A DNA stretch of 64,000 bases from Phormidium tenue FACHB-886. Its GTDB lineage: Bacteria > Cyanobacteriota > Cyanobacteriia > Elainellales > Elainellaceae. This document shows, piece after piece, positions 37,309 through 45,897 of this stretch (position 1 is its first letter; each line of letters starts with the position of its first letter). The stretch lies in contig NZ_JACXWX010000002.1 of the NCBI RefSeq assembly GCF_014764505.1, positions 310,001 through 374,000 on the forward strand, in the 5' to 3' direction. The translations under genes and the position numbers were made by a program. The notes under the pieces were generated by a model, which was not told the DNA's origin, made no database searches, and saw nothing but the letters and a program-made list of their open reading frames with translations.

Positions 37309-39507
37309 ATGAATCTATTTCAGCACCATCAGGAACGCCTTGCCGAGACGGATGCACCGCTAGCAGCTCGGATGCGTCCGCGATCGCTCGATGAGTTTGT
37401 GGGGCAAGACCACATCGTGGGGCAGGGGCGGCTATTGCGGCGGGCGATTCAAGCCGATCAGCTTTCGTCACTGATCCTTTATGGCGCCCCCGGAACTGGC
37501 AAGACCACGCTGGCGCGGATTATTGCCAACACGACTCGCGCCCATTTCATTTCGATCAACGCAGTGCTGGCAGGCGTAAAGGAAATCCGGGAGGCGATCG
37601 CAACGGCCCAAGAGCAGCGCGGCATGTATGGGCAGAAAACGATTTTGTTTGTGGATGAGGTGCATCGGTTTAACAAAGCCCAGCAGGATGCCTTGCTGCC
37701 ATGGGTGGAGAATGGCACGGTGGTCTTGATTGGCGCAACCACCGAAAATCCTTACTTCGAGGTGAACAAAGCGCTGGTCAGCCGATCGCGCATTTTCCAG
37801 CTTAAACCGCTTGAGGCAGCAGATTTGGAGAAGGTGCTGGATCAAACGCTGCAAGATAGCGAGCGCGGCTATGGCAAGCTAACCGTGCAGATTGACCCGA
37901 AGGCTCGATCACACTTGGTCAATGTTGCCAATGGTGATGCCCGAGCATTGCTAAATGCGCTGGAGCTGGCAGTCGAAACCACGCCTGCTGATGCGGAAGG
38001 GGTCATCCATCTAACGCTAGCAGTGGCAGAAGAATCAATTCAGCAGCGAGCCGTTCTTTACGACAAAGAAGGTGATGTTCATTTTGATACAATCAGTGCC
38101 TTCATTAAAAGCCTGCGCGGATCAGACCCTGATGCAGCGCTCTACTGGTTAGCGCGGATGGTGTACGCCGGAGAAGATCCCCGCTTTATTTTTCGGCGCA
38201 TGGTGATTTTGGCGGGCGAAGATGTGGGATTAGCCGATCCACAGGCGATCGTGGTGGTGAATGCCTGCGCCCAAGCTTTTGATCGGGTGGGAATGCCAGA
38301 AGGACGCTATCCGCTTGCTCAAGCTGCCTTGTATTTGGCAACTGCTGCCAAATCGAACAGCGTCATGGGCTTTTTTGATGCACTGGCCGCCGTGGAGCAA
38401 GAGCGAGAAAGCGACGTTCCCAATCATCTCAAAGATGCAAATCGGGACAAACACAGCTTTGGGCATGGGGCAAATTATCTGTATCCCCACTCTTATCGAG
38501 AACATTGGGTGGCGCAGCAATATTTGCCGGGCAGCCTGCAGGGGCAGGTGTTTTATCAGCCGAGCAACCAGGGCTACGAGGACCAGATTCAGCAGCAGGT
38601 GGCACGACAGCGTGAGGCACAGCTTGCGGCGCTGACAGACTCACCTCCCGAAATTCTTACCTTTAGCCCTGCTAACGTGGGTGCCGATCGCTGGCTACAG
38701 CGCACCCTCAGCCAGACCGGAGTGCGGCTCGGCTCTGTACGCGATCGACTCTTCGCCCTGATTCAGCCCCAGCGGCATCAGGTGATTTTAGATTTGAATG
38801 CAGGCAGTGGCCTACTGACTTGGGAAGCAGTGCGGCGCGTTCCTGAAGGCGGTGTGTTTGCCTGTGTTCGCTCGCCCAACGACGCACAAGCTCTTCAAGA
38901 ACAAGCGATCGTGCTACCTGCGCTCAGCCGTCCGGTCGTCCTTCAGTCTTCGCTCGGGGATTTGCCCCAGCAGCTAGCAGAACAGGCGGTGAAGTTTAAC
39001 TGGATGGTGGGGCGGAACGTGCTGCTGGTAGAAGCCGATAAAGCTGCGGTAGTGCGATCGCTGCGAGAGTGGCTAGATCCGGCAGGGGCAATCGTGCTTG
39101 CTGAAACTGTGCCCCGCCAGACGCAGCGGCTGTATCGTCTTGTGCAGGCAGAGGCGATCGCTCCAACCCTCTATCAGCGTTGGGTAGAAGCCGAGGAGGC
39201 GCTTTATCAAAATCAGGCAGATCCGATGCTGTGGGATGCGATCGATTTGCTGCCTGCCTTTGAAGCAGCAGGATTCACCGCCAGCGTCGAGGTGGAACGC
39301 AGCCAAACGGAGACTCGCATCACGACTGCGGCGATCGACCGCTGGTTCAGCGCGGGGCAGGAGCGGCTGAGCTATGCCGAGCAACTTGCCAGCAGCTTGT
39401 CGAATGCAGAAATTGAAAAGGTGCAGGCTTTGCTCTCCAAAACGCTATCCGATCAAGTTGTGGCGTGGGAAAGTGCGATCGCTTTCTACCGCCTCATCCC
39501 TGCGTGA
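37309..39507 (+). CDS. rarA: RarA/MgsA AAA+ ATPase fused to a methyltransferase-like domain
   Basis: 732 residues from ATG 37309 (a GTG at 37285 would add 8). Residues ~1-420 are a complete RarA clamp-loader-like ATPase that acts at stalled forks: Walker A GAPGTGKTTLARII (~59-72), Walker B LFVDEVHRFNKAQQDALLPW, sensor 1 IGATTENPYFEV, and the tetramerisation region GEDVGLADPQ / SVMGFFDAL / HLKDANRD. Residues ~440-732 add a Rossmann-like region with a SAM-type motif VILDLNAGSGLLTWEAVRRV (~491). Later acidic and aromatic motifs typical of active methyltransferases are weak. The extended form recurs in cyanobacteria as far as I know. Confidence 0.88.
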   Translation: MNLFQHHQERLAETDAPLAARMRPRSLDEFVGQDHIVGQGRLLRRAIQADQLSSLILYGAPGTGKTTLARIIANTTRAHFISINAVLAGVKEIREAIATAQEQRGMYGQKTILFVDEVHRFNKAQQDALLPWVENGTVVLIGATTENPYFEVNKALVSRSRIFQLKPLEAADLEKVLDQTLQDSERGYGKLTVQIDPKARSHLVNVANGDARALLNALELAVETTPADAEGVIHLTLAVAEESIQQRAVLYDKEGDVHFDTISAFIKSLRGSDPDAALYWLARMVYAGEDPRFIFRRMVILAGEDVGLADPQAIVVVNACAQAFDRVGMPEGRYPLAQAALYLATAAKSNSVMGFFDALAAVEQERESDVPNHLKDANRDKHSFGHGANYLYPHSYREHWVAQQYLPGSLQGQVFYQPSNQGYEDQIQQQVARQREAQLAALTDSPPEILTFSPANVGADRWLQRTLSQTGVRLGSVRDRLFALIQPQRHQVILDLNAGSGLLTWEAVRRVPEGGVFACVRSPNDAQALQEQAIVLPALSRPVVLQSSLGDLPQQLAEQAVKFNWMVGRNVLLVEADKAAVVRSLREWLDPAGAIVLAETVPRQTQRLYRLVQAEAIAPTLYQRWVEAEEALYQNQADPMLWDAIDLLPAFEAAGFTASVEVERSQTETRITTAAIDRWFSAGQERLSYAEQLASSLSNAEIEKVQALLSKTLSDQVVAWESAIAFYRLIPA

Positions 39508-39575
39508 AAGAAGCCCACGAGCAATAAGGACTGAACCCAATCAAGCGCAAAGTGCTATAAGCCACCGTTAATTCT

Positions 39576-40502
39576 TCAAAGCAGTTTCAGAAACTTGCGA
39601 ATTAAGCCGATCGTTACTGCGGGTAGCTCTAGCTGCGGCGTTAAGCCAACGTCTTCCAAAATCTCAAGCACTCGAATGGCTTGAGGATTGAGTTCAGCCA
39701 AGCGCTGCCCGATTTCAGGACTGGTAAATTGCGATTGTTTGCCCCAAATGATCGCAGTAGGAATGGTCAGCCGAGGCATAAAGTCGGCTAGATCAAAGCA
39801 TAGGTCACCTCGCACAAAGGAAAGGGCGCTGTACTCAGCGTTAGGCTGCTGGGCTGAAGCGAGATAGGCATCCACCATCTCCTGGGAAATACGATTTGAT
39901 CGAGCAAACTGACGCTGCTGCAAAAAATTACGAACGCCGCTGCTGGTGGCGATTGCTGTGCTATACAACAGTCGATCCAAAATCGGGGTGCTAACAAGCT
40001 GGGCAATCGGGGTGCGGCTGTAGTCTTTCCCAAAATCAGCCAAGCCAGAAGGCGATGTTAGGATCAGCGACTTAAACAGGCGCGGATAGGCGATCGCGAC
40101 CCGTACTGTTAAAGCAGCAGTTAAAGAAGAGGCAATCACAGTAGCAGGAGTCTGACAGACTTGCTCAATGAATTCTTTGATCGTAGAGAGGTAATCCTCA
40201 ATTTGGTAGCTGCGGGCTAAGTGAGCCGATCGTCCCCAACCCAGTAAATCTGGTGCAAGCACGCGGTAGTCCACGGCAAAGGCAGGATAAACCTTCGACC
40301 ACTCGTAGGCTGAAGAGCCGCCACCAAACCCATGTAAAAAGATGAGAGTAGGGCGCTGAGGGAAACTATCTTCTAGAGACTCGCTTGCGGTAGCCTCAGA
40401 ATTACTTTCGGCTTGCCAGAAAGCGGGCTTGGCGCTGTAGTAAACCAAGTTACCCAGGCTGGTTGTTAAAGACTGTTGGCTAAAACCAGGAGGCTGAATC
40501 AT
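39576..40502 (-). CDS. Alpha/beta hydrolase-fold protein with altered catalytic residues
   Basis: 308 residues with an evident alpha/beta-hydrolase fold: LIFLHGFGGGSSAYEW (oxyanion loop), LAPDLLGWGRSAH, VIASSLTAALTVRVAI at the nucleophile elbow (~122-137), and AIIWGKQSQFTSPEIGQRL. The elbow reads A-S-S-L-T instead of G-x-S-x-G. The usual acidic residue after IIWG is missing (KQSQF). The position of the catalytic His reads VGLTPQLELP. The triad therefore looks incomplete and the protein may be non-enzymatic. The function is unknown. It is convergent with rarA. Confidence 0.78.
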   Translation of the reverse strand: MIQPPGFSQQSLTTSLGNLVYYSAKPAFWQAESNSEATASESLEDSFPQRPTLIFLHGFGGGSSAYEWSKVYPAFAVDYRVLAPDLLGWGRSAHLARSYQIEDYLSTIKEFIEQVCQTPATVIASSLTAALTVRVAIAYPRLFKSLILTSPSGLADFGKDYSRTPIAQLVSTPILDRLLYSTAIATSSGVRNFLQQRQFARSNRISQEMVDAYLASAQQPNAEYSALSFVRGDLCFDLADFMPRLTIPTAIIWGKQSQFTSPEIGQRLAELNPQAIRVLEILEDVGLTPQLELPAVTIGLIRKFLKLL

Positions 40503-41270
40503 ACGGCAACAAAGGGTGAGTGAGGAAGAAATGGGCAGCAGGCGATTGCAAATCTGTATCTTTAACGGTTAGGAGCCGTAAAGCATTTCACGAAGTATTG
40601 CCTGCTCCAGTGAAGGTCAAACGCCTGGCAAAATTGCTGCTGCAGCGCTTGATAATGCTTGAGAATGGAGGAATCACCCTGATGCTGGTTTCTTTAAGTG
40701 CTGTTTCTATGAGTTTTGGGGCTATCGCTAAGGGACGTGCAAGTTGGCTGAGGGCTGCTGTGTCATTAAAGAATAGGGCAGGAGTAACAGGGCAAAGGTT
40801 GTCATAGTCCTATCGTTCTCATTCTCATTATCTCAAGGCAGGCTGTACGGGTAACAAATTTTCTCTGCTTTCCACTACTGACAGGTTGAGCAGGTAATCT
40901 ATAAGAATCTGATTAGGCACAGGTTTCAAAAATAGTCGAGCGCAATTTGACTAAAAACTGACAGAAATCTCTCATCTGCTGGATGGCTTTTACATAGCCC
41001 GAGAATACATAATCTAAAAAAATGACGAAGTTTTGTTTAAAGTTCCGGGTTCTGCCAATTCTGGGTTGAATTTTTGTCTAAGGGTGGTCTTAAGCATCCT
41101 TAGACAAAAATTCAAGTCTCGATCAAGCAATACCAAGGTTTGCTGCATTCAGCAAAAAAACTGTTGTTGGGTTACTCCCACTGGCAACAAACCCTTGTAG
41201 AAACCTGTCAAAATAATTGCTGCATCGTTCTCCTTACATTGCAGGGTCGTAAACACCATCAGGAAACTCT
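40503..41270. other. Long intergenic region with an 18-bp hairpin
   Basis: 768 bp without a convincing gene. A 95-codon frame at 40520-40807 has a basic, atypical product and no ribosome-binding site, and is not called. The one strong structure is the inverted repeat at 41066-41115, listed separately. Confidence 0.5.
41066..41115. repeat. Perfect 18-bp inverted repeat
   Basis: The arms TTGAATTTTTGTCTAAGG (41066-41083) and CCTTAGACAAAAATTCAA (41098-41115) are perfect complements separated by 14 nt. It stands 155 bp upstream of the gene at 41271. It could be a stable RNA hairpin or a miniature mobile-element relic; no target-site duplication is evident. Confidence 0.65.
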
Positions 41271-41849
41271 ATGGCTGAATTTTTGGAGTTATCGGTTGAA
41301 CCCGTTTCACCTATGAGCCAGACGCAGACATGGGCTGATTTCTGTGAAGAAGCACCTACTAATTTGTCCTTGCCCAACTTAGAGCTAGACAAACCAGGAG
41401 TGGCAACACGCTTAGAAATCTGCGTTCGGCTTGACTTTGAAGATCTACTATCCTTTACCGCTGTCGATCGGCAGTTTGAAGCACAGGGCGTTCGCTTTGC
41501 GAATGCAATCGCTCTCCGCCCGTCTAACACTGCTTACCGCTCGTATTCAGGGGACATTGTGCTGATGGGTGCTCCTAAAGAAGGCTATCTCGAAGCGTTG
41601 TTTCTCCGTCCGGCGCAGTTTGTCGGTGGGTTCATTACGAGTTCTCGACGGACTGTTTTAACAGCATTTGACGGCAACGACCAAGCGATCGCTCGCATAG
41701 AAACACCGGGAGCAAACTTGGCGACTGCAAATTCTGCTTATCCTCCCAATTTCCCAATCCATCTCAGTGCGGCTAACATTCATCGCGTCACCTTCCATGC
41801 CTTTGATGGGCAGCTGACGCTCGATGATTTTTGTTTTAGTCTGCGCTAA
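41271..41849 (+). CDS. Hypothetical beta-sandwich protein
   Basis: 192 residues from ATG 41271, with AGGAA ~5 nt upstream. A short acidic N-terminus (~1-45) is followed by an all-beta domain: VRLDFEDLLSFTAVDRQFEA, GVRFANAIALRPSN, GDIVLMGAPKEGYLEALFLR and IHRVTFHAFDGQLTLDDFCF at the end. The pattern F-D...GVxFxNAI...VTFxAFDGxLTLDDF is that of PEP-CTERM-like or carbohydrate-binding beta-sandwich folds, but there is no signal peptide or sorting tail. It overlaps the 3' end of the convergent HAD gene by 14 bp. No function is assigned. Confidence 0.65.
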   Translation: MAEFLELSVEPVSPMSQTQTWADFCEEAPTNLSLPNLELDKPGVATRLEICVRLDFEDLLSFTAVDRQFEAQGVRFANAIALRPSNTAYRSYSGDIVLMGAPKEGYLEALFLRPAQFVGGFITSSRRTVLTAFDGNDQAIARIETPGANLATANSAYPPNFPIHLSAANIHRVTFHAFDGQLTLDDFCFSLR

Positions 41850-42708
41850 GGATAAACTGCTCGATCGCGGCTGCCACCCCATCTGATTCCACATCCGGTG
41901 CGACCCAAGTTGCAGCTGCTTTCACAGCATCTGGGGCCGTGCCCATTGCCACTCCTACTCCGGCATACTCAATCATCTCCAGATCGTTATAATTATCGCC
42001 GATCGCCATCACGTTCTCTGAACTCAGTCCCAGTGCCTCTGCCAGATAGTGAACGGCTGTCCCTTTGTTTGCTAGCGGATGAGTTGCTTCTAGAAACGTT
42101 GGCACTGATTTAGTGAAATAAAGCTGCTCTGGTTCATACCGCTGACTTAACGATCGCCAAAGCTGGTCAATCAGCTCAATATTTTGGCTTAGCGCTAGCA
42201 ACTTGGTTGGTTCTCCCTGCTGCACTAGCAATCGTAAATCGCCTACGGGTGTTGGTTCTACTTCGCTGCGCTCAGCGTACTCTACCGATTCTTCAGTCAG
42301 CTTGCGGACATAAAGGCGATCGTCTTTATAGCAATGGATCGAAAGCTGCTGCTGTAGATCAGACTGTTCCAGGTAATCTAAAAGCTCAATTGCCAGAGCT
42401 TGTGGAACGGTAAGGTGGCGCTGGATTATGCCTGTGGCTGGCTCTTTGATCAGCGCCCCCTGGTAAGTCATCAGCGGCAGCGTCGAGCCAAGGTCTTGGT
42501 GAAAACGGAGAGCAGAGCGAAACATGCGACCCGTGGCGATTGCTACTTGAACGCCCTTTGCCTGCGCTGCTTGTACCGCCCGCTTCACCGTCGGCTTCAC
42601 CTCGTTAGAGACTCCCACTGTCGTTCCATCCAAATCCAGCACTAGCAGACGGATCAGTTCAGGAGAATCAATTGGTTGCCGCAAAAGAACTGTCTCTGAA
42701 GATTGCAT
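41836..42708 (-). CDS. Cof-type HAD-IIB phosphatase
   Basis: 290 residues from ATG 42708, with GGAAGG upstream. HAD motifs: VLDLDGTTVG (motif I, nucleophile Asp), AIATGRMFRSA (motif II), LANKGTAVHYL (motif III Lys), and MAIGDNYNDLEMIEYAGVGVAMG (motif IV). The C2B cap (~85-200) places it in the Cof/HAD-IIB group, which dephosphorylates sugar phosphates and similar metabolites. The substrate is unknown. Confidence 0.88.
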   Translation of the reverse strand: MQSSETVLLRQPIDSPELIRLLVLDLDGTTVGVSNEVKPTVKRAVQAAQAKGVQVAIATGRMFRSALRFHQDLGSTLPLMTYQGALIKEPATGIIQRHLTVPQALAIELLDYLEQSDLQQQLSIHCYKDDRLYVRKLTEESVEYAERSEVEPTPVGDLRLLVQQGEPTKLLALSQNIELIDQLWRSLSQRYEPEQLYFTKSVPTFLEATHPLANKGTAVHYLAEALGLSSENVMAIGDNYNDLEMIEYAGVGVAMGTAPDAVKAAATWVAPDVESDGVAAAIEQFILSAD

Positions 42709-42885
42709 AGGCACCTTCCAAGTTTTCCCCTATCATCCTGCCATACTCTTTCACCCCGGAGAGGAATAGCAATCGCCGCAGATCTGCCGTAGCGATCGGG
42801 TATTTCTCCTTGAGCCAACACATATCTCCACGTTCTGCCCAGTAAGCTAGATAACAGTAAGACTTTACGATTCGGTTATTTAAAC

Positions 42886-43707
42886 ATGGTTCGGCTCTTT
42901 AAGCCTCGATTTCGGAAACAAATTGCTCGTATTGAAGTCTCGGGAGCGATCGCAGGCTCGACGCGCAAGCAAGTTCTAGATGCTCTCAAGACAGTTGAAG
43001 AAAAAAAATTCCCGGTGCTGCTGCTCCGCATTGATAGCCCGGGCGGCACAGTGGGCGATTCGCAGGAAATCTACAGTGCACTGAAGCGGCTGCGCGAAAA
43101 AATTAAAATTGTTGCGAGCTTTGGTAATATTTCTGCCTCTGGAGGTGTTTACATCGGCATGGGTGCCAGCCATATCGTGGCAAACCCTGGCACGATTACG
43201 GGTAGCATTGGTGTAATTCTGCGAGGCAACAACCTGGAGCGGCTGCTAGACAAAGTGGGCGTTTCTTTTAAGGTGATTAAGTCTGGCCCTTACAAAGACA
43301 TTTTGGCGTTCGATCGTCAGCTCACTGAGCCAGAACAGCACATCCTGCAAGAACTAATCGACACGAGCTACGGTCAGTTTGTTCATACAGTTGCCGAAGC
43401 TCGCAACCTCTCCGAAGAAACCGTCCGCAGTTTTGCCGATGGCCGCATCTTCACCGGGCAACAAGCGGTAAAATTGGGCATTGTCGATCGTCTCGGTACT
43501 GAGGAGGATGCGCGCCGCTGGGCCGCTGAACTAGCAGGACTCGATCCTGAAAAAACACAGTGCTACACGATCGGCGAGAAAAAAAGCCTTTGGAGCCGCA
43601 TCCTGCCTGGGCGCAGCCAGATTAGCTCCAGAGTAACGGCTGGAGTAAGTTGGTTAGAATTTGAACTGTCTACGAATGGGCTACCGTTGTGGATGTATCG
43701 ACCCTAG
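42886..43707 (+). CDS. sppA: Signal peptide peptidase SppA, short form
   Basis: 273 residues, the single-domain (36-kDa-type) form. Catalytic features: RIDSPGGTVGDSQEIYSAL (~48-66), NISASGGVYIGMGA (nucleophile Ser), NPGTITGSIGVIL, and KSGPYKDILAFDR (general-base Lys). There is no obvious N-terminal transmembrane helix, so it may be peripheral on the membrane. It degrades cleaved signal peptides and other membrane peptides. In cyanobacteria SppA paralogues also take part in acclimation of the light-harvesting apparatus. aroH follows 32 bp later. Confidence 0.88.
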   Translation: MVRLFKPRFRKQIARIEVSGAIAGSTRKQVLDALKTVEEKKFPVLLLRIDSPGGTVGDSQEIYSALKRLREKIKIVASFGNISASGGVYIGMGASHIVANPGTITGSIGVILRGNNLERLLDKVGVSFKVIKSGPYKDILAFDRQLTEPEQHILQELIDTSYGQFVHTVAEARNLSEETVRSFADGRIFTGQQAVKLGIVDRLGTEEDARRWAAELAGLDPEKTQCYTIGEKKSLWSRILPGRSQISSRVTAGVSWLEFELSTNGLPLWMYRP

Positions 43708-43739
43708 TTTGACTGCTAAGGATAAAGGAGGACTGGAAC

Positions 43740-44126
43740 GTGGGCTGGAAAGTACGGGCAATTCGTGGGGCAACGACTGCCTCAGCTAATACAGTAGAGG
43801 CGATTCGGGAAGCCGTGTCTGAACTCCTTGATGACCTAGAACGCCACAACTTAATTGACCCGGAAGAGATCATCAGCGTCACGTTTTCTGCCACCCGCGA
43901 TTTAGATGCCACCTTTCCAGCAGCGATCGCTCGCGAGCGTCCGCACTGGCAAAACGTCGCACTGCTCGATGTGCAGCAGATGTACGTCGAGGGTAGCCTG
44001 GAGCGTTGCATCCGCTGTCTTATTCACATCAACACGCCCGATCCGCTGCTACAGATTCACCATTCCTATCTGCGTCAAGCGAAACACCTGCGGCCTGATT
44101 GGAGCATGGCTGGCGTGAGAGAGTAA
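43740..44126 (+). CDS. aroH: Chorismate mutase, AroH type
   Basis: 128 residues, GTG start at 43740 with AAAGGAGG upstream. It is the trimeric AroH fold, not AroQ: WKVRAIRGATTASANT (active-site Arg), EEIISVTFSATRDLDATFPA, and MYVEGSLERCIRCLIH (Arg/Cys in the pocket). It converts chorismate to prephenate for Phe/Tyr synthesis. It is likely cotranscribed with sppA and ends at a strong terminator. Confidence 0.92.
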   Translation: MGWKVRAIRGATTASANTVEAIREAVSELLDDLERHNLIDPEEIISVTFSATRDLDATFPAAIARERPHWQNVALLDVQQMYVEGSLERCIRCLIHINTPDPLLQIHHSYLRQAKHLRPDWSMAGVRE

Positions 44127-44128
44127 TG

Positions 44129-44165
44129 TTTCAGGGGGAGAAGCGCTGAGCTTCTCCCCCTGAAA
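44129..44165. terminator. Bidirectional terminator, 16-bp perfect stem
   Basis: TTTCAGGGGGAGAAGC (44129-44144) pairs fully with GCTTCTCCCCCTGAAA (44150-44165) around a GCTGA loop. It lies between the convergent aroH (3' end 44126) and gdhA (3' end 44185), serving both. Confidence 0.85.
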
Positions 44166-44184
44166 TCTTTCTTAGCCGTTATTT

Positions 44185-45468
44185 CTATTTCTGGTAGTCC
44201 TCACGTTTTCCCTTTGCTTCGATCGCCTCTCCCATGCGTTTCAGGGCATGCACATAGGCAGCCGTGCGAAGATCGCAGTGCAGCTCATGGGCGATTACCC
44301 AAATTAGCTCCGTTTCATGCGTGATCTTATCTTTGAGGCGCTGATTGACTTCTTCAAGCGTCCAGTAAAAGCCGCTGCGGTTTTGCACCCACTCGAAATA
44401 GCTGACGGTAACGCCGCCTGCGTTTACCAAGATGTCGGGAAAAACCTGGGTGCCTTTCGCCTCCAAAATCGCATCTGCAGCTGAGGTAATGGGCCCATTG
44501 GCAACCTCGAAAATATAGCGGGCACGAATGCGATCGGCATTGGCTTCGGTGATTTGATTTTCCAGCGCTGCCGGAATCAGCAGATCGACCTCTAGCTCCA
44601 GCAATTCATCATTGGTCAGTGGCAAATGCTCCCCATTACTGCAGACGGAGCCGACACAGTAAACCGCTTTGATGCCGCGGTTCGCCTCCTTAACCCGTCG
44701 GATTGCTGGGATATCCAGCCCTTGAGGGGCATAGACGCCACCCTGTGAATCGCTAACTGCCACAACTTTGTAGCCTGCATGAAAGAGCAGTTCGGCGATG
44801 ACTGCCCCAGCATTGCCAAAACCTTGAACGGCTACAGTTGTGCTTTGGGGTTGGCGTTTCAGCTTGGGTAACACGGTTTGAATGACGTAAAACGCACCCA
44901 TAGCAGTTGCTGTTTCTCGACCTAAACTGCCGCCCATGGCGATCGGCTTACCCGTCACTACACCTGGCGTAATTTGGCGGCGAATGTTGCTGTACTGATC
45001 CATCATCCAGCCCATGATCATCGCGTTCGTATAGACGTCTGGGGCAGGAATATCAATATCAGGACCAATGAAGTCAGCGATCGCATCGACATAACCCCGG
45101 CTCAATTGCTCTAGCTCAAACTTAGACAGCTCCTTGGGATTCACCGTGATGCCGCCTTTTGCTCCACCAAACGGCAGGCTCAGCACGGCGCACTTAAAGG
45201 TCATCCAAAACGCAAGCGATTGCACTTCGTCTAGGGTTACTCCAGGATGGAAGCGAACTCCTCCTTTAGTGGGTCCACGGCTGTCGTCATAGCGGACGCG
45301 ATAGCCCTGAAAAACACGCAGGGAGCCGTTATCCATCCGTACAGGAATGGAAACTGTCAGGCTGGCTTTGGGATATTTCAGCCGCTCTACAGCATCATCG
45401 TGGATCGCAACATATCGTAGTGCTTTCTCTAGTCGCTGGTTTGCATCAGAGAGCAACGTATCAGACAT
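44185..45468 (-). CDS. gdhA: Glu/Leu/Phe/Val-family glutamate dehydrogenase
   Basis: 427 residues. Substrate and catalytic motifs: GPTKGGVRFHPGV, FGGAKGGITVNP (catalytic Lys), DIPAPDVYTNAMIMGWM, and the cofactor fold VAVQGFGNAGAVIAELL. It interconverts 2-oxoglutarate plus ammonium and glutamate, a secondary route beside GS-GOGAT in cyanobacteria. A perfect GTA-N8-TAC palindrome (NtcA-type) lies 171 bp upstream. Confidence 0.92.
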   Translation of the reverse strand: MSDTLLSDANQRLEKALRYVAIHDDAVERLKYPKASLTVSIPVRMDNGSLRVFQGYRVRYDDSRGPTKGGVRFHPGVTLDEVQSLAFWMTFKCAVLSLPFGGAKGGITVNPKELSKFELEQLSRGYVDAIADFIGPDIDIPAPDVYTNAMIMGWMMDQYSNIRRQITPGVVTGKPIAMGGSLGRETATAMGAFYVIQTVLPKLKRQPQSTTVAVQGFGNAGAVIAELLFHAGYKVVAVSDSQGGVYAPQGLDIPAIRRVKEANRGIKAVYCVGSVCSNGEHLPLTNDELLELEVDLLIPAALENQITEANADRIRARYIFEVANGPITSAADAILEAKGTQVFPDILVNAGGVTVSYFEWVQNRSGFYWTLEEVNQRLKDKITHETELIWVIAHELHCDLRTAAYVHALKRMGEAIEAKGKREDYQK

Positions 45469-45565
45469 AAAAATCTCCTCGACAAATCAATCCTTTCTGA
45501 GCGGAGTGAGAAGTTTTAGATGGAAAAATTGGCTAAAACTGCGCTCGTTACTCAAAAATCAGCGC

Positions 45566-45610
45566 AATTAGGTAGCGAGAGGGTTGAGGTGAAGCCGCTG
45601 CTACCTAATT
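45566..45610. repeat. 11-bp inverted repeat upstream of gdhA
   Basis: AATTAGGTAGC (45566-45576) and GCTACCTAATT (45600-45610) are perfect complements around 23 nt, ~100 bp upstream of the gdhA start. It may be part of the 5' leader. Confidence 0.5.
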
Positions 45611-45633
45611 TCTCAAGGACTTGTTCCTCTATT

Positions 45634-45657
45634 AAACTGTAGCAAAAGCTACAGTTT
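45634..45657. promoter_or_regulatory. Palindrome with a perfect NtcA-type site
   Basis: AAACTGTAGC and GCTACAGTTT form 10-bp arms around AAAA. Inside, GTA-GCAAAAGC-TAC (45639-45652) fits the NtcA consensus GTA-N8-TAC exactly. I could not find a well-placed TA-N3-T -10 box at the usual ~22 bp on either side, so the assignment is tentative. It lies between divergent gdhA and the DJ-1/PfpI gene. Confidence 0.4.
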
Positions 45658-45897
45658 GCCAAATATTACTAAACGTTACACCTTCAAAATCATCTCAAAA
45701 AATGTTGGGATGAGGATGAACCGCTGCTCACCTTTACCCTAACCAAGTCCTTGTAAGCCCCCTGTAATCCGCCGATTGTTAGAACGATCGCCTTTAATAA
45801 GGTAAAGTTTCGTTTTTCTGAACATCATCCCTGTAAGCGAGTTCCAGCCAATTAGCGCTTGATAACCTCGAAGGGTGATAAAAACATAGGAGCAGTT

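Noticed and set aside
40520-40807. 95-codon plus-strand frame upstream of the 18-bp inverted repeat
   Set aside because: Very basic product without domain pattern or ribosome site, in AT-rich intergenic DNA.
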